From Pomphorhynchus laevis (Eukaryota > Acanthocephala > Palaeacanthocephala > Echinorhynchida > Pomphorhynchidae), in contig WNNJ02000308.1 in the NCBI GenBank assembly GCA_012934845.2, forward strand, positions 1 to 64,000: DNA of 64,000 bases. The letters run 5' to 3'. A program made the translations under genes and the position numbers. The notes under the pieces were generated by a model, which ran no database searches, was not told the origin of the DNA, and saw nothing but the letters and a program-made list of their open reading frames with translations. Positions 33,901-48,900 of the stretch are shown here, one piece after another. How positions within the stretch are numbered: position 1 is the stretch's first letter; every line of letters begins with the position of its first letter.

Positions 33901-36900
33901 ATGGAAACAGAAGGGAAATCCCGCCGACTGTTCAAATTACCGCCCGATTCGTATCATTTCACACACCCTCAAGATTTTGGAACATGTGATAAACGATAGA
34001 ATAAGAAGTATAGTCAATATATCCCCAAACCTATGTGGGTTTGTCAAAAACTGTGGCGCCATCGATGCTATCCATGCCTTTCACCTTCTTCTTGATAAAC
34101 ATCGAGCAAAACGGAAAGCTATATACTGTGCATTCCTTGATGTTGAAAAGGCGTTCGATCGGGTCCCGCATGAAGTTATTTGGTACGCTTTGAAATTCCA
34201 CTTAGTCCCTGAAGAGATTGTTGAGTGGGTCAAGCTAATATACGAAGGATCAACAAGCCAGGTATGTCGACAGTGGGATATACGGATGACTTCCCTATCA
34301 CCGTTGGAGTTCATCAAGGGTCTGCGCTGTCTCTAATGCTATTCATCCTCGTTATGAATGCCGTATCCAACAATCTAAACAGAGTTTCCGTGGACGATTC
34401 TATATGCTGATGACGTCATGCTTGCGTGCGTGGATAAAGATGACCTCTAACAACAAATAAACAGCTGGGGAAATCGACTCAAGTAGTTCGGTCTACGCCT
34501 GAACGCGCGTAAAACGGAATACCTGACCACAAATATGAATGATAATCAACCACTACAGTTTGGAGGGTACACACTGAACCAAACAACTGCCTTTAAATAC
34601 CTTGGCTCTACCATAGCGGTAGGTGATAACGTACACGCAGAGGTCTCTTCTCGAGTAAATGCAGTCTGGATGAAGTGGAGGTCAGTTACGGGTATTCTCT
34701 GCGATCCAAAGATAAAAGACCGACTGAAGTCAAAAATTTACAAAACTGTAATACGACCCGTGGTCCTCTCTGGTGCTGAATGTTGGCCGATATCAAAATA
34801 TGAAAAAATAAAGTTGTCGCAATGGAGACAAATATGCTCCGATGGACAACGGGAAAAACCTTAAAAGATCATGTCTGGAACGAAGAAATAAGGAACCAGT
34901 TTGGCGTAGTGCCAATAATAGAGAAACTTCGAGAAAGGCGACTTCAATGGTACGGCCACGTTATTCGCGAAAGCGAACACCAACCATCAAATAAGTCTAT
35001 CGGCGTAACAGTGGATGGAAAGCGTCCGATAAGAAGACTGAAACTGCGATGGATGGACGTCATACGTCATGATTTGATAAGTGTTGGACTGGAAACCAAA
35101 GATGCCCTCGATAGAGCCAAGTAGAGGCAACTCTCAAAATCAGCATACCCCGTCCCTACACGGGAAAGAGGCTAAAGAAAAAGAAGAAGAATTCAGAACT
35201 TTTAAATAATCCTTTATTTTTTGTAAATTAATGTAAATTATACATAACGCTTATCTAGAAAGTCTACTCGTAATTTACGACTAGACTTTTTATCCTCTAT
35301 CGATATATGATATTTACAGACAAGAATAAATACTAAGTATATAAAATATATTTTTATATTATAAATTATATTATAAATCTAATTTATAATATAATTTTAA
35401 AAATGAAAAACGTGAAATTCATTCTTTTTATATTATATTCTTCTTAGTAAAAGCACACAGTCAAAAATGTCGGTTGGATCTTCAACCAACATAATGAATT
35501 GAGTTGTTGGAATGCCTTTATTGTTTTTTAAGAAGAATAAAATCTTATTTTTGATTTTTAAAAAATAATTATCGAAAACGATTACTAATGGCTCAAAGTT
35601 TAGAGTAAAAAACGTGAGAATCTAAGATTTAGAGAGAAAAATACATTCAAAAAACAAATAAATTAGTTTGTCGCTATATAATATTTACAAAAAATATAAT
35701 AATTTAATCCATATATATTAAAAATATGTGAATAAAATCATTAAGTAAGTTAAATCCTAGAAGTTGGAAATTTAAGAAGTAAAAGATGATTATATATACT
35801 TCTCAGTTAACAATAAAATTAGTCTAACAATTTCGGTTGAATCTTCAAGTGTCATCAGAGCCAGAATTTTTTTAGAAATTCAATGGCTGATGATGGAAGA
35901 TTAACAAAAATTATTGGACAACATTTATATTTTATAAATAAGAATATAAAAATTTCAATTTTTGCTTAAAAATTAAAAACCGACAGAAATTAATGTAACT
36001 AATACAATAAAACGTCAGACACATTTATTGCTAACTATGAATGCTTTTGATTTTATGTTTAATGTAAATAAATGCAATTAATAAACTGTTTAAACTATTT
36101 ATGTTAAAGTTTGGACTTCAACAGCTACTTATGATGATATTTTAAATGCATTAAACTCGTGCAGTTACTGTAGAAAAGTTAGTACTTGGTAGTGTTTATA
36201 CAGTCTTAACTTCGATCTAGTGAAGGCAAAAAGATACTTGAATCCAGAAAAGAATCCAAGACAGAAACGTTGACAAGAAATTATATTATGAGAAGAAACT
36301 CAAATTCCCATGAGAAAATTATTAATATACGTGTTGTCTAACAAGCGGTAAAATTAAAATCTGAGACTCTATACGAATAAGAGAGTGTATCGATTTGACG
36401 ATAGCTGAAGTAACACTATGAATCGTATTAGTTCGAAAAGTGTTTATCTCACAAAAAAAACAATCCAAAAACCCGTTCGTTAATGCAAACGGTTCTTGAA
36501 ATAAAAATATATATAAATAATTGTATTGTTGATACACAGCAATATCAACAAATTAACAAAATCGTACAAATTGAAAGCCCTCCACTCATATTTTCCCCGT
36601 TATTTCATGTAATCTTATTTTTCTTTATGTGGTTATTTTGATAAATCATAATCTCAACAATTGGTTATAACAAATAAATATTAAAATTTTAGATAATATT
36701 AAGATAATATTATAATATTAATATTATTAGCTTATATTAAATATTACCTCGTAAACTATGAACTTTACTTTGATTATATAAAATGGTTCATTTATTGTAA
36801 AATAGTCATTTTTATTATTTACAACGACAATCTTTTTAACTACTTAATTTCAAACAAAATATAAGGCCTATTGTATGAAAATGACATTTGTAAAGTAAGA

Positions 36901-39900
36901 AAGTTACAAACACATCTCCAAATGTGGAAATTATATAAATAAAGGCTAATTACAGCTAGTAATCAAATGTTTTTTTCATATTTTCCTGTAATCTAATTTT
37001 GATTCATGTAATTTTTAGAACAAACGTTTGTTTACATTTGCTTTTTAGTAATAATGAGCCACATTTTTTAAATGACTTATCTATAAATTTGAAATGTATC
37101 TATTAAGATAAATTTCTTTTTCTGTATTTTTATCTCGTAATAAAATATTGTCGAAATAAAGAGTCGAAACTATAAATTTTAGCGATCAAAATTTCCACGT
37201 CAAAAACAATATTAGAAAAATTGATGACTTATAAAAAACCGGTGGCGTTTACCACTCGCCAAGGTTTTATGACATTACCGTCATACAAACCTGGCCTACC
37301 ATCATCAAGCGTTGTGCGCGAAGCTACTAAGAATTTTGCAAGGGATATCTTCGATATTAGTCAATGTAAACTACCCTAAATTAGGGTGCAAAGTAAGTTA
37401 AAATCGATATTTTCAAGCTTTCGATAAAAATGTAGTTAAATGAAAACATTGATTACCTTAAATTTTGTTTACATTGAATTATACGACAAGTTCAAAAGTA
37501 GCTTTGATATTAACTCACCGTGCATATCTGATTCCTTCTCGTATTCGATAAAAGCATAACCGCGAGGCTTTCCTATTTCGATGTTGTGAATCAATCTTAT
37601 CTAGAATTTTCAGAATTGTTAATTGAATCAATACATTTAATTATTATTAACCAAATTCTATTATTAAACACTAATTGAATTAACCAAATCCATTTAGTGT
37701 TCTGAATTGTTTTTAAATATAAACGATCAATATAGAAAATGCACCGATCGAAATGAAATATGCATAAATTGCCCAAATGAAATAGAAATGTAGTGATTGA
37801 AGAAAGTTACACTATCAAAATGAGCTACATTAAGCTATACAGAAATATAAATTCGAAAAATAAAACTTTTATTTATGGATAAGGATATAATATCCTTGTA
37901 ATATAATTTACCGATAAGTCAAAATAAAAAATAAATCGATAAAAATATATACGGCTTATATAAATAAATAAGATTCAATTTTTTTATATTTCCAAATATA
38001 AATTTATATAAATATTTTTCATTTTTTTATTTATTATTAAAAATTAAAATTTATAATTTTAATAAGTGACCATTTATAATTTATAAGTGACATTAAAAAA
38101 AAGGATATATTTTAACGTGGCAAATGCGTGCCAGCGCACGCTTACATTACCACAACAAAACAAAACTGTGAATCAGGTGTCGAGAAGGTGTGAACGGAGG
38201 AGGTGTTTGAATGTGATAAAGGAGAGAGCGCGGCGGACGTCGAGAGGGAGTTGATTTCAGGCGAGTGAGGCGGCGACGAGGAAGGATCGGAGACCGTAGT
38301 TGTTGGAGTAATTAGGAACGTGGAGTAAGAGGGTATGACAGGAACGAAGCAATAGCGAGGTAAGGCGAGTATCGTCTAAGAAAGGAAGGTTGATGAACGA
38401 TGGGGAGCCGACAGCGATGAGACGAAAAATTACGAGAAGGCGGAGTTTGATGCGGATGTGGATGGTGGACCAGGAGAGTTGGGCAAAATATGTGGATGTG
38501 TGGTCGAAGCGACGGAGACGAAAGAGCACTCGAACGGCGGTGTTGATTATTTGTTGTAGGGGTAGGACATTGTTCATCGCTCCAAATTATTTTTTTGAAA
38601 TTTCTTCCTTGTCATTTTCATTGTCTTGATTTTGTTTGTTCGGCTATCTCCCGCTTTCGATATCCTTTGATAATCCAATATCGCTAACTGTAAGGAAACA
38701 AGTCTCCGTGACTATCTTCCACCTTTTCGTCCATTGTCTAATTTGTCGTAGGAGTCATCGGAGTGATTTTGTTTGCTCGGCTATCTCCCGTTCCCGATAT
38801 CCTTTTATGTTCCAACATTGCGACTGTAAGGAAACAGGCTTCCGTGACTCTTTTCCGCCTTTTCGTCTATTGTTAAATCCGCAGTTGGAGCCATCTGATT
38901 AATCTGAGATAGTCTATGCAAGGACTATCCCTACGGCTAACGCAAGTCGGGCAATTATTTAGCCGTTAACTCGACTAATGTCGAACATACGTAGCATATG
39001 CCGCTATACGAAAAGGCTAATTGGCAATAGGTGCCAGCTTAACACTTAATTGACTGGCATCTAGCGTCCCAGCTGACTATTCTATTTATGTATTTTTAAC
39101 TTGTGAAGTTTAATTAATCGTAAAAAAATATTTTATTAATAAATAATTATTTATTAAATATAATTAAATACACTATTATTTTATCTGTCCATTAAGCTTT
39201 CCTTACGATCAATGCCTTGTAGTGTTCCATTAATGAATGCTCATAACGTTGGCTTGACAAATGGTGGTTTTAGTGCAATTGGAAAGGTGCAACAGCGTAG
39301 AGAAGAATCTAGAGATTTCCGGCAAAACTTTCAAATGCAGGAGAAGCGATTATCGCAATTAAAATCAAAGCAACAATCTGAATCGAAACAAAAAGAAAGC
39401 TTAACGATATCTCGAAGACAAAAACTTATTGAACGCCTTTCGGCAATTCAAAACGATCTTGTTGTGGAACACGAGCAAGAAATTGAGCGTTTAGAACATG
39501 AACTTAATTCGGAGTTAAAATCGGAAATAAAACGAAAGCGATCAGAAGTGGTAGTATTAACTGATTATTAATCACGGTATTATTTGTTTTGACTCTTAGG
39601 ACAAGAGCATTCGCAAGTTTTCAAATTGCCAACGAGACGAAATACAACATGCCAAGCGATGTTATCTTGATCCGCAATCACTCAACGAACTTGAAATGAG
39701 AATATTTAATAGGGTAGGCACCTTTATGCGTCTTTGCTAGATGTGTAATATTTTAGAATTCCGGTTTATTCGCAAATAAAGGTTGAACAATTTCGGAGGC
39801 TTCAAAACCAAGAAACCGATGAGTATATAAAGAATATTCATCTTTATCATCAAGAGAAGCTTAATTTGCTTAAGCTTTCGTATTCTAGGAAGATGCAACA

Positions 39901-42900
39901 GTGCCAGAAAGTTAAGTACTTCAATGACTTTATCTGCAAGTTGTTTTTGTTTGCTTTTTGTGTAAGAAATGCACTCAGAAACGTAATATTAAGCATATAA
40001 CTTATTAACAAGAATATTTTTTGACCAAATTTTCATTTGGTTTTTAAGTATCTTTTACAAATTGGTGACACTTATATACAAATACTTTGCAAATGTGTTC
40101 TAATCGAATAGTACACAATTTGTAATATTATATTCAAATACGTATGCAAATGTTTAAGCTAATATACCTGAGCAGTCAGTGTTCCAATTGAAATTTTAAC
40201 TTTTTTACTCTGCACGCTGCTTTAATTATATCTGAAAGCTCAATTTTAGTATTGATGAACCTCAACAGTTACTGATTCAATACCAATATTTAAGGGTTCG
40301 GTTCTTTTAATGTTAACCGACGATCACTCGAGTCGTCTGCTTCATATTTATTTCTTTTCAGTTTGAAGCACTTTTTCCAATTTACGCAAAAAGCCTATCT
40401 ATTTTAGATAAAAGAGTACATTTTCATGTGCTCTTTCGAATGGCGTTTTTATTTTGGGAGAAATTCAGTTGGGTTAAAAATTTTAAAATTATTTATTTTC
40501 TCTGGGAAGAGTATTGTGGTGTGCAAAGCCTAGAAAGATACAGATTTCACCAAACTGTGAATCATTCCGTTAAGTTTGTTAGCTCAGAAGGAATTCATAC
40601 TCAACAAATTGAGTCCAAATGGAACCAGATGTAATCATGCAATAGAAAGTGATGGGGTAGACATCGCTCAATGATCGACTCTTATTTAGTCGAATTCGTT
40701 TGGGACAGATGTCATCGAATGACGATAAATTAGAGTCCATATTCGAGTGTCTAAGAAATTTAAAGCTATGCCAATAATTTTACTTATTCGGTAAATATTT
40801 GCAACCGTTGTGCCTTATTAACAAATTATAAGTAAAACATGGTTTTTAAATCTGTTAGTTCAGTTTCGATATAACTCACTAATCTATTAATTAGCAGGAA
40901 ACAATGACAATCCTATCGAATGCAACCGCATAGTTTAATCAAATTAATCACATATTTATCCCCCTTTTCTCTCCTTCGCTTGATGTCGCTGACAATCAAC
41001 AATTTGAGACCTCATTCACTATTCCAGTAAATATGACCTCAACTGTTGAGGTTCACCGACATCAAGGAGAGGGGAATAAAGGGGATAAAAATGGAATAAT
41101 GAAGATAAGTTGCAACAAAATGGATTCAATGTCTTATTCGGGATCGATTGTTTAACCAAACTTAAAATATTCTTAAAAATATGCATATTTTGAAAGAACA
41201 TTTTGAAAAACTCTTTTTGAATGATTCAAATATATTAATATTTTCAACTTAGTCAATATAACTGTGCTGTTTTCGATAACACAATAAAAATTATATGTTA
41301 TAATTGCAAAATTTTGAGACATTTCAAATGAAAAATAAATATCCTCTGCTGCCTTTCTGAAAAAACAAACGATACAGTTTGTAAGGAAAACATTTCCACT
41401 TGTGCAAACTGTTTTTTACAGAAAGGGCAGCAGAGGAAAATTTCAGCAGATCATTAAAGGACCGAAACACGAAAGGTAGGCGTAGGCTCACTGCTGATGA
41501 GGTCCACCTACGCTGATTGTAGTGTACAGTGCTGCATCTAGGATTAAAGAATTCACACGAGAATAATTTATGAAGCCGACTAAATGATGATACTCGCTCG
41601 TGTATGCAATTGTTCATTCTATAATTAAATAAATAATAATTTCAAGATTTATAGCAATACCAAAACGTAAAATAAACAAAAAACGTTGATTTAATTGCAT
41701 CAATTAACAATCAATTAACCACTATATTGATATTATAAGCGATTAAAATTTTAAGTGATTGTAAAAAAGGCAGCAAAACATATTTGACAGAAATAATAGT
41801 TATATAAAACCTTTAATTAAACAATTAAACATTCATTAATAACGGAATAATTGACTAAAACGGTATATATATTTGCCATCAAAAATATGCCAAATAATCG
41901 CAAAGTTTTATTTAGTAGCTTAAAAACTATGTTTAAAACATAAAGTCATTTATATCTAATATAAAAAATATTAAATGAAATAACTTTTAATTTAGTTTTT
42001 CGCAATATCATCGAAACTTTCAACAAATTTAACTTTGTTTTCATCGAGAGCAGGTTATGTACTTGATTTAGTGTTTACCAGACGTGTTGATGATATAGTC
42101 AGTGTCGATTATCTTCCTCACGTAGGTGGAAGTGATCATTGCGTACTTTCCTTGCTGGCAGCACCAAACTTTAAATTTTGTCATCAGCAAACAAAAATGT
42201 TTAAGCGTAATTAGTCAAGAGTGAATATAGAATACGTTTTGACTTTCTGTCAGCGTTATCCGGTCTCGTTTTAGACACCATATAGATTACCAATGTGAAC
42301 AATTTACGATTAGCTTTTGAAAATATCTGCTAAAATTGCTCCAATGCGTGCGATCTCTCAGGTACCTCAACTTTCTGCATGGATTGATCGAGACCTCATG
42401 CAGTCACTAAATATTCGAAATCGCTTGTGGAAGTTATCCCGTTCACATTCCGAACTTATTGGAAGCTATAGATATGTCAGAAATCTTTGTTCTAGATTAA
42501 AAACTTCAAAGCGCGATAAATTTGAATCTTCAATCATTAGTGGTTTGAATCGCAATCCCAAATTATACTGGTCCTATGTTCGCCGGAACAGAACGCTCAA
42601 TACTGAAATCAAAATTGTACGCACATGTGAAGGTTAAGTCACAAGTAAAAATGACTAAAAGTATTGCTTCATCATTTTCATTGCCAACGAATTCTTCACA
42701 CTCACCATTCACTTGGTATGGCGTCCAATACCACATAATCCCTATTTTCTTCCAATTTCCGCTGAGGAAGTCAAAGTTACTCTTGCTCATGTCAATCCGT
42801 ACAGTGCTTCTGGTCCTGATTATATATCTCCGTTTCTACTCAAGACCTTATCAAACTACTTATTCCCTTTTCTTGTCGATATTTTTCAGAATAGCCTTAA

Positions 42901-45900
42901 AATGGATGTGTGTCGGGTTTGTGAAAATCTGCGATTATAATTCCTGTTCCAAAAAACCATTGCGACTTGTAGTGATTAGAGACCAATAAGCCTGACGACT
43001 TGGATGTGCAAAGTTCTTGAAAGATTAGTCGCCCGTATAATTTGGAGTCACTTAAACACTCATGGAGTCATAGCGTCTTCTCAGCACGGATTCCATCACG
43101 CTAGATCATGCCTGTCTAGTTTACTGACTGCTCACGAAATGTGAACTGAGGCACTTAGTTTTGGCAATTCAATTGATGCCTCTATTATTGATTTTTCGAG
43201 AGCCTTCGATCGAGTTCCTCATGAAAGTTTGCTTAGTTTGTGGTCTCACTATGGAGTTTTTTCGTTGCTGTGTTGGTGGATCGGCAAATTCTTCCGAAAT
43301 AGATTTTTTAGCGTTAGAGTTGGAAGCCATTTATCCAACCCAAAACATGTAAATTGTGAAGTTCCGCAAGGCACTGTACTCGCTCCTTTTTTCTTTATTG
43401 TTTACCTCACTGAGTTGCTATTAAGAATCCAAAACTCTTGCTTGGCTTTTATGGATAACCTCAATGTACGTATGGTAGATCCTACAAAACGACCTTGATT
43501 GAATACACAACTGGAGTGTATCTACGGGTACGATACTGAACTTTGATAAATGTGTCATATGAAGCGTGGAAAAAGTAAATAAAATCGTGAATTTCGATTA
43601 GGGATTTATACACTCGAAGTTGTATCTGAGTGTCGGGATTTGGTTGTCATTTTGCGCAGGACATTGATAACGCGCTCAAATACTTACTTTATTCATGGTA
43701 AGGCAATGAAAGCTATGTATTGCATCAAAAATACGTTTTCATGGCTATGCCTATTAAGTTTAAAGCGACTATATTGCGCGTTGGTTTACCCACACATCGA
43801 ATATAGTATTCAAGGATCATTTCGATCAACTGAATCAGAAATCACGAAGCTAGAGTTAGTGCTTCGAATAGGCTCTAGATTGTGTTTTCAGCCTGCGTAT
43901 TCATACGTAGACCGCTTAGCTTCTTTACAACTGCTTTCAGTGGGTCAAATGTTGATTTACTTAGACCTCATTGCAACACGGCAGATGGTTCATTCCGCAG
44001 AGAGATTTCCTTCTAACTATGTGAAGATTAGTTTGTCTGCTAGTAAAGGTCATCCTCTATCACTATATAAGTCGCCACATAGCAAAGTCCAAAGCGTGGT
44101 GAGACTTTCACATCGGCCCTTAAATGCATGGAATGTGTTGCAAAAGAAATTGCATGTGCATCTAGCTACTGCAGTTTTCATCAAAAGATTCGACATTAGC
44201 TATTAAATACTGGCGTGGACGCTTCTTGTTATTTTAGTTATTGATTTTTTCTGTGAACAGTTAAAATATTTATTTGCGGCTAATAAATTGTGTGAAAAAT
44301 AAATAATAATATATTATACTGATATAATATATTTTAAAAAAATATAATAATATATAATTATACTGATTATTATATGATTATAATAATTATATAATTAAAT
44401 ATAATAATTATAATAATTATATATTATAATAATTATAATTATAATGCAGGTAATGATTTAGCATTAACCTATATTTATTAAATTCAAACTAAAATATATA
44501 AAAATGTTAAACACAAAAAATAACAAATATTAAAATTATATGCGTTAATCAAGTAGTCAAAACTTACACAACGGATACGTCCATATATGCCAAACTCTCG
44601 TTTCAATTTCGACTCAGACGTATCATGGGCCTGTTAAATCGACAATATATTAAAAATAAAGAAGTATATAACGTAATTACAATTTTGTTCAAAGGCAAAA
44701 AATTCTATAGTGAAGCAAAGTGCATTATAAAATAGTCATCAAACCACTGAAATTTTAAGATTTTTTTTGACATTGTGTTTGCAACAAACCAACAAATAAG
44801 TTCGAAAAATACTTTTGCATTTCTGATGAAATCAAACTGTTATTAAAATGAAATCAACAGTTTAGATTAAATTGTTATGCTTCCTAATAAAATATTTATG
44901 AGAAATTTATATTTTAATTTTATTTTATTAAAATAAAATTTTTATTAAATTTTATTTCACTAAAATATTTATTTCATTTATAAATTAAAATCAATTAACA
45001 AAATTAATTAATAATTCATAATTTATAAAATATTTAAAAATATAATTATGAATTAATTTAAAAATGATGCTATAATTGGCGCTATAATGGTTGATTAGCT
45101 TAATAATAATGATAATAATAATGATAATAATAATCAACAATTATAATGCTATACTGGTTGATTAGCTTTATAAGCACACATTAATAATTCGATATTAATT
45201 GACAATTAATATCAATTTTCATAAAATAAATTTTAAATGTTCACATAAATATTTAATATATATATAAATTAACATTGAAAGGTAAAATTGATTTATTGAC
45301 TATTTTATTCTGTACGTTGCGTAAATACTATATAAGCCAACAGCAGTACGCTACATTTCAGTAATGATGGACCTCATCAGCTACTGATCCAGTACCTACG
45401 TTTCACATTTCGGTCATTTTTTAATGTTGGCTGACGATCACTCGACTCGTCTGCATTTATTGGTAATTAGATTTAATATTACATTGTATTGGCACGAAAG
45501 ATTTTATTGCAGTCATTGTTAAAATTAAAATTATGCTAACTTTTTTTATGGGCACTTATCCTAAATCCAGTCTAGAGGGCCAACATCAGTTCGCTACATT
45601 TCAGTATTGTTGGACCTCATCAGCTACTAATCCGATACCTACGTTTCACGTTTCGGTTCTTTCAAAAGACGTGTCTGCTGTATTGTAATATCGTTCAGAA
45701 TTAAAATAGTCATCAAAATTTATATAGTAACAATGATTGCACAAGTAATTCTGAAATGTACAAGCAAATTAACATTATACTATTAAATCTTATACCTATA
45801 GCAAAATCGTGCTGGTTTAAAAAGCAATTATGCATAAATCGTGGTAGTTCTCTATGGAAAGGAGTAAATGCAATTAGAAAGCAGGCACCTATATCGGAGT

Positions 45901-48900
45901 TTGATGAACTCACGGATAAAATACTTAAAGCGACAGTCAACCTTATCAATTCTAATTAAACAAATGAAATCTTAACAAAGCATAATAACAGCTTACTCAT
46001 CGCATTTGATGATAATATTTCTAACTTTGATAAATTTATGGACACAATTTCATCGCTAGAAGTACACTCGACAATATTAAAGATAAGGAAAAACAAAGCA
46101 TGTGGGCCAGGTATGCATATATGGGCTCTACATGAATTAGCTGATTTATTAGCAGAACATCTTTCAATTATGTTTACCTCTATATTCAGAATGAAAATTG
46201 TTACAAGTTGCTTAAAACAGTCTATGATTCGCTTGATACCCAAAGACAAATTATCTATCACAATCGACAATTTTAGGCCCATAAGTTTAGTACCGGCTAT
46301 AGCAAAAGTCTTAGAGATGTGTTTTAAAAAGACATTTTTGGATAAATACATAAGTACGGTATCCAACTCTCAATTTACTTTCAAACCTAACAGCAGTGCT
46401 AAGAACCTCTTGTCGCGATTAATGAACGAATGCTAAAAGAAATTGACTCATCAAGCTGTCCCGTAGTACAAATTATTCAGGTCGATATTTCAAAAGCCTT
46501 CGATTGTGTCAATCATCACATTTTAATCAACAAGTTAGTTAAAAACAACTTTCCATACTGGTAGATAGCCTTTATTTCTTCATGTTTACTAGATAGAACT
46601 CAACGTGTAGGTTACAAAGAGATAGTTTCAGAGAGTTATACAATGTCAATCGGAGTACCTCAAGGAAGCGCGTTATCGCCGTTTCTATTCGCCGTCTACG
46701 TTGATGATTTTTATTCTATTCTGCAATCCAGTGTATGTGTGAAATTCGCTGATGACATCTCCATAATTGTAAGTTCGTCGAACTTCTTAAATTCTAATAG
46801 AGACGTTAAGCTAGAGTTGGACAATCTGATTAAATGGACTGACCTAAATCTATTGAGCTTAAATAGATCAAAATCCAAAATTATGCATATCAACCTAAAG
46901 AGTCGACATAACCCATCGATAATCGATCATGGGCTGAAACGTGCTAATAGTCTTCGAATACTAGGCGTTAATTTAACCGCCAACCTGTCTTGGTCTCTTT
47001 CATATTGATGAGGTCGTCGGAAAACGCAGTAGCCGACTTTATCTGCTAAGGCGCATTTCGGCATTAGGAGCCTCCACTCACTTAGAGGTTGTATATATTG
47101 CATTAGTAAGATCATTACTAGTTTATGGATATCCTATTTTTTGTAATTTAGTATAACGAGACCTTCAAAAAATGTTAAAAATTCATAGGTTCGCAGAGCG
47201 CATTTGTAGAAAAAATTTAGTCACTCTCGCGGAAATTTTAAACATATCGTTTACCAAACTCGCTCGTAATATATAGTTCATATCCCAATTATTTGAATTT
47301 TGTTTCGGGCATACTAACTGTACTAAACAGAGTAAGTATGGTCATAAAAAGTTTGGTTTGAAAGCACCTCGAATCGAAAAGTTTTCATCTTCGTTCCTAT
47401 TCAAAGCTGTTAGATCAATAGAAGAGCAGAGTCGAAAATCCAGAAGATTGTAAATTGACAATCTCCACAGCTCAGTAAAACAATTTTTCTTGAATAGTGT
47501 TTATCCTACCTTTTCACAGCTGCAAATGATCCTTATTATTATATAAGGATATATAAGGATATATATTTTTATTTTTTATCAATTTAAAGAAGTTGTACAC
47601 AAATTAATAAGAGAAAAACAAGAAATAGATTGCATTTTGAAACGTACCTTACTCGGAAGTAAGCTTCTTGTGAATTAAAACGGCTTTTATTTACCCGAAT
47701 TATTAATTTATTTTGTTAAAATAAATTAATAATCATTGAATAATCATTTGATATTAATGAAATTTTGATGACTATTTTTTAATCCTACACGATGCTTTCA
47801 TCCTATCCATAAGCTAACAGCAGTACACTGTCACATTTCAGTAATGATGAACCTCATCAGCTACTCTTAAAATACTTACGTTTGTCGATCGCAAGAAATG
47901 AAAGTGAATGCAGGATCTAATATAAAGATGCCACTTTTATGATCTATATAAGTTAAAATATTTATATAGATATAATAATTAATATAAATATATTTTAATT
48001 AAATAATATATAATATATATAAATATATATTATATTATATTATATCGAATTATCGAATTATCGATATAATTCGATATTATATTATATAAAGCTGACATAA
48101 AAACGACTAAGTCGCTGTAAGTTATTAACGGCATATATGTTTCATTTCCTTTGGTAACTAATGAGAAAAAATAGGTCTTATCAAAGACAAGGATAGTTTT
48201 TTCATTTAAATTTAAAAATAAATTAAAATTTAATTTTACATTTATATATGGTAGTAGAGAAAACGATGGTGTATGTTAACTCATGTTTCTGTGAAATATC
48301 GAATATAATTTAATACAGATAAAATTATGATATAAAATATAATAATATATTTTATAAAGAATTTGCCTTCACATTTGAATTATAATATAAATTATGGTTG
48401 TTAAAAACAATGATAAACTTATTACTGACAAAGACATAAGTATAAACTAAAGGAATTGCTACAACTTAATAATAAAATTAAAAGCGATTTTATTTATGAT
48501 AAATACTTTTAAGAGTACTTTAAATAATTAATAATTTATTTGATTTTTTCTTAATAATGTATCTAAAAAACGATTTTATTTGTAATAAATACTTTAAATA
48601 CTATAAAGAGTCGTCTTAATCAAGACTCTAAATAAACAATTTGAGAAACAAAGTGTTCATTTTTAAAATATAATAAAACAAAGTGTTTTATTTTTCAAGT
48701 AGTACTAATAGTTAATTTTGACTCACAATTCGAGAAACAAACAACGTCTTGTACGGGTCATCAGTGGCTTTTGCATTCTGTTTCGGGTTCCCTTAATATA
48801 AAAATTTCGTGTTTTTATTAGATAGATTGAAATCAAAATATAGGAATGTAATGTCACCTACAATTTATTGACTGACAAATTAATAAAACAAGGAATGTGA

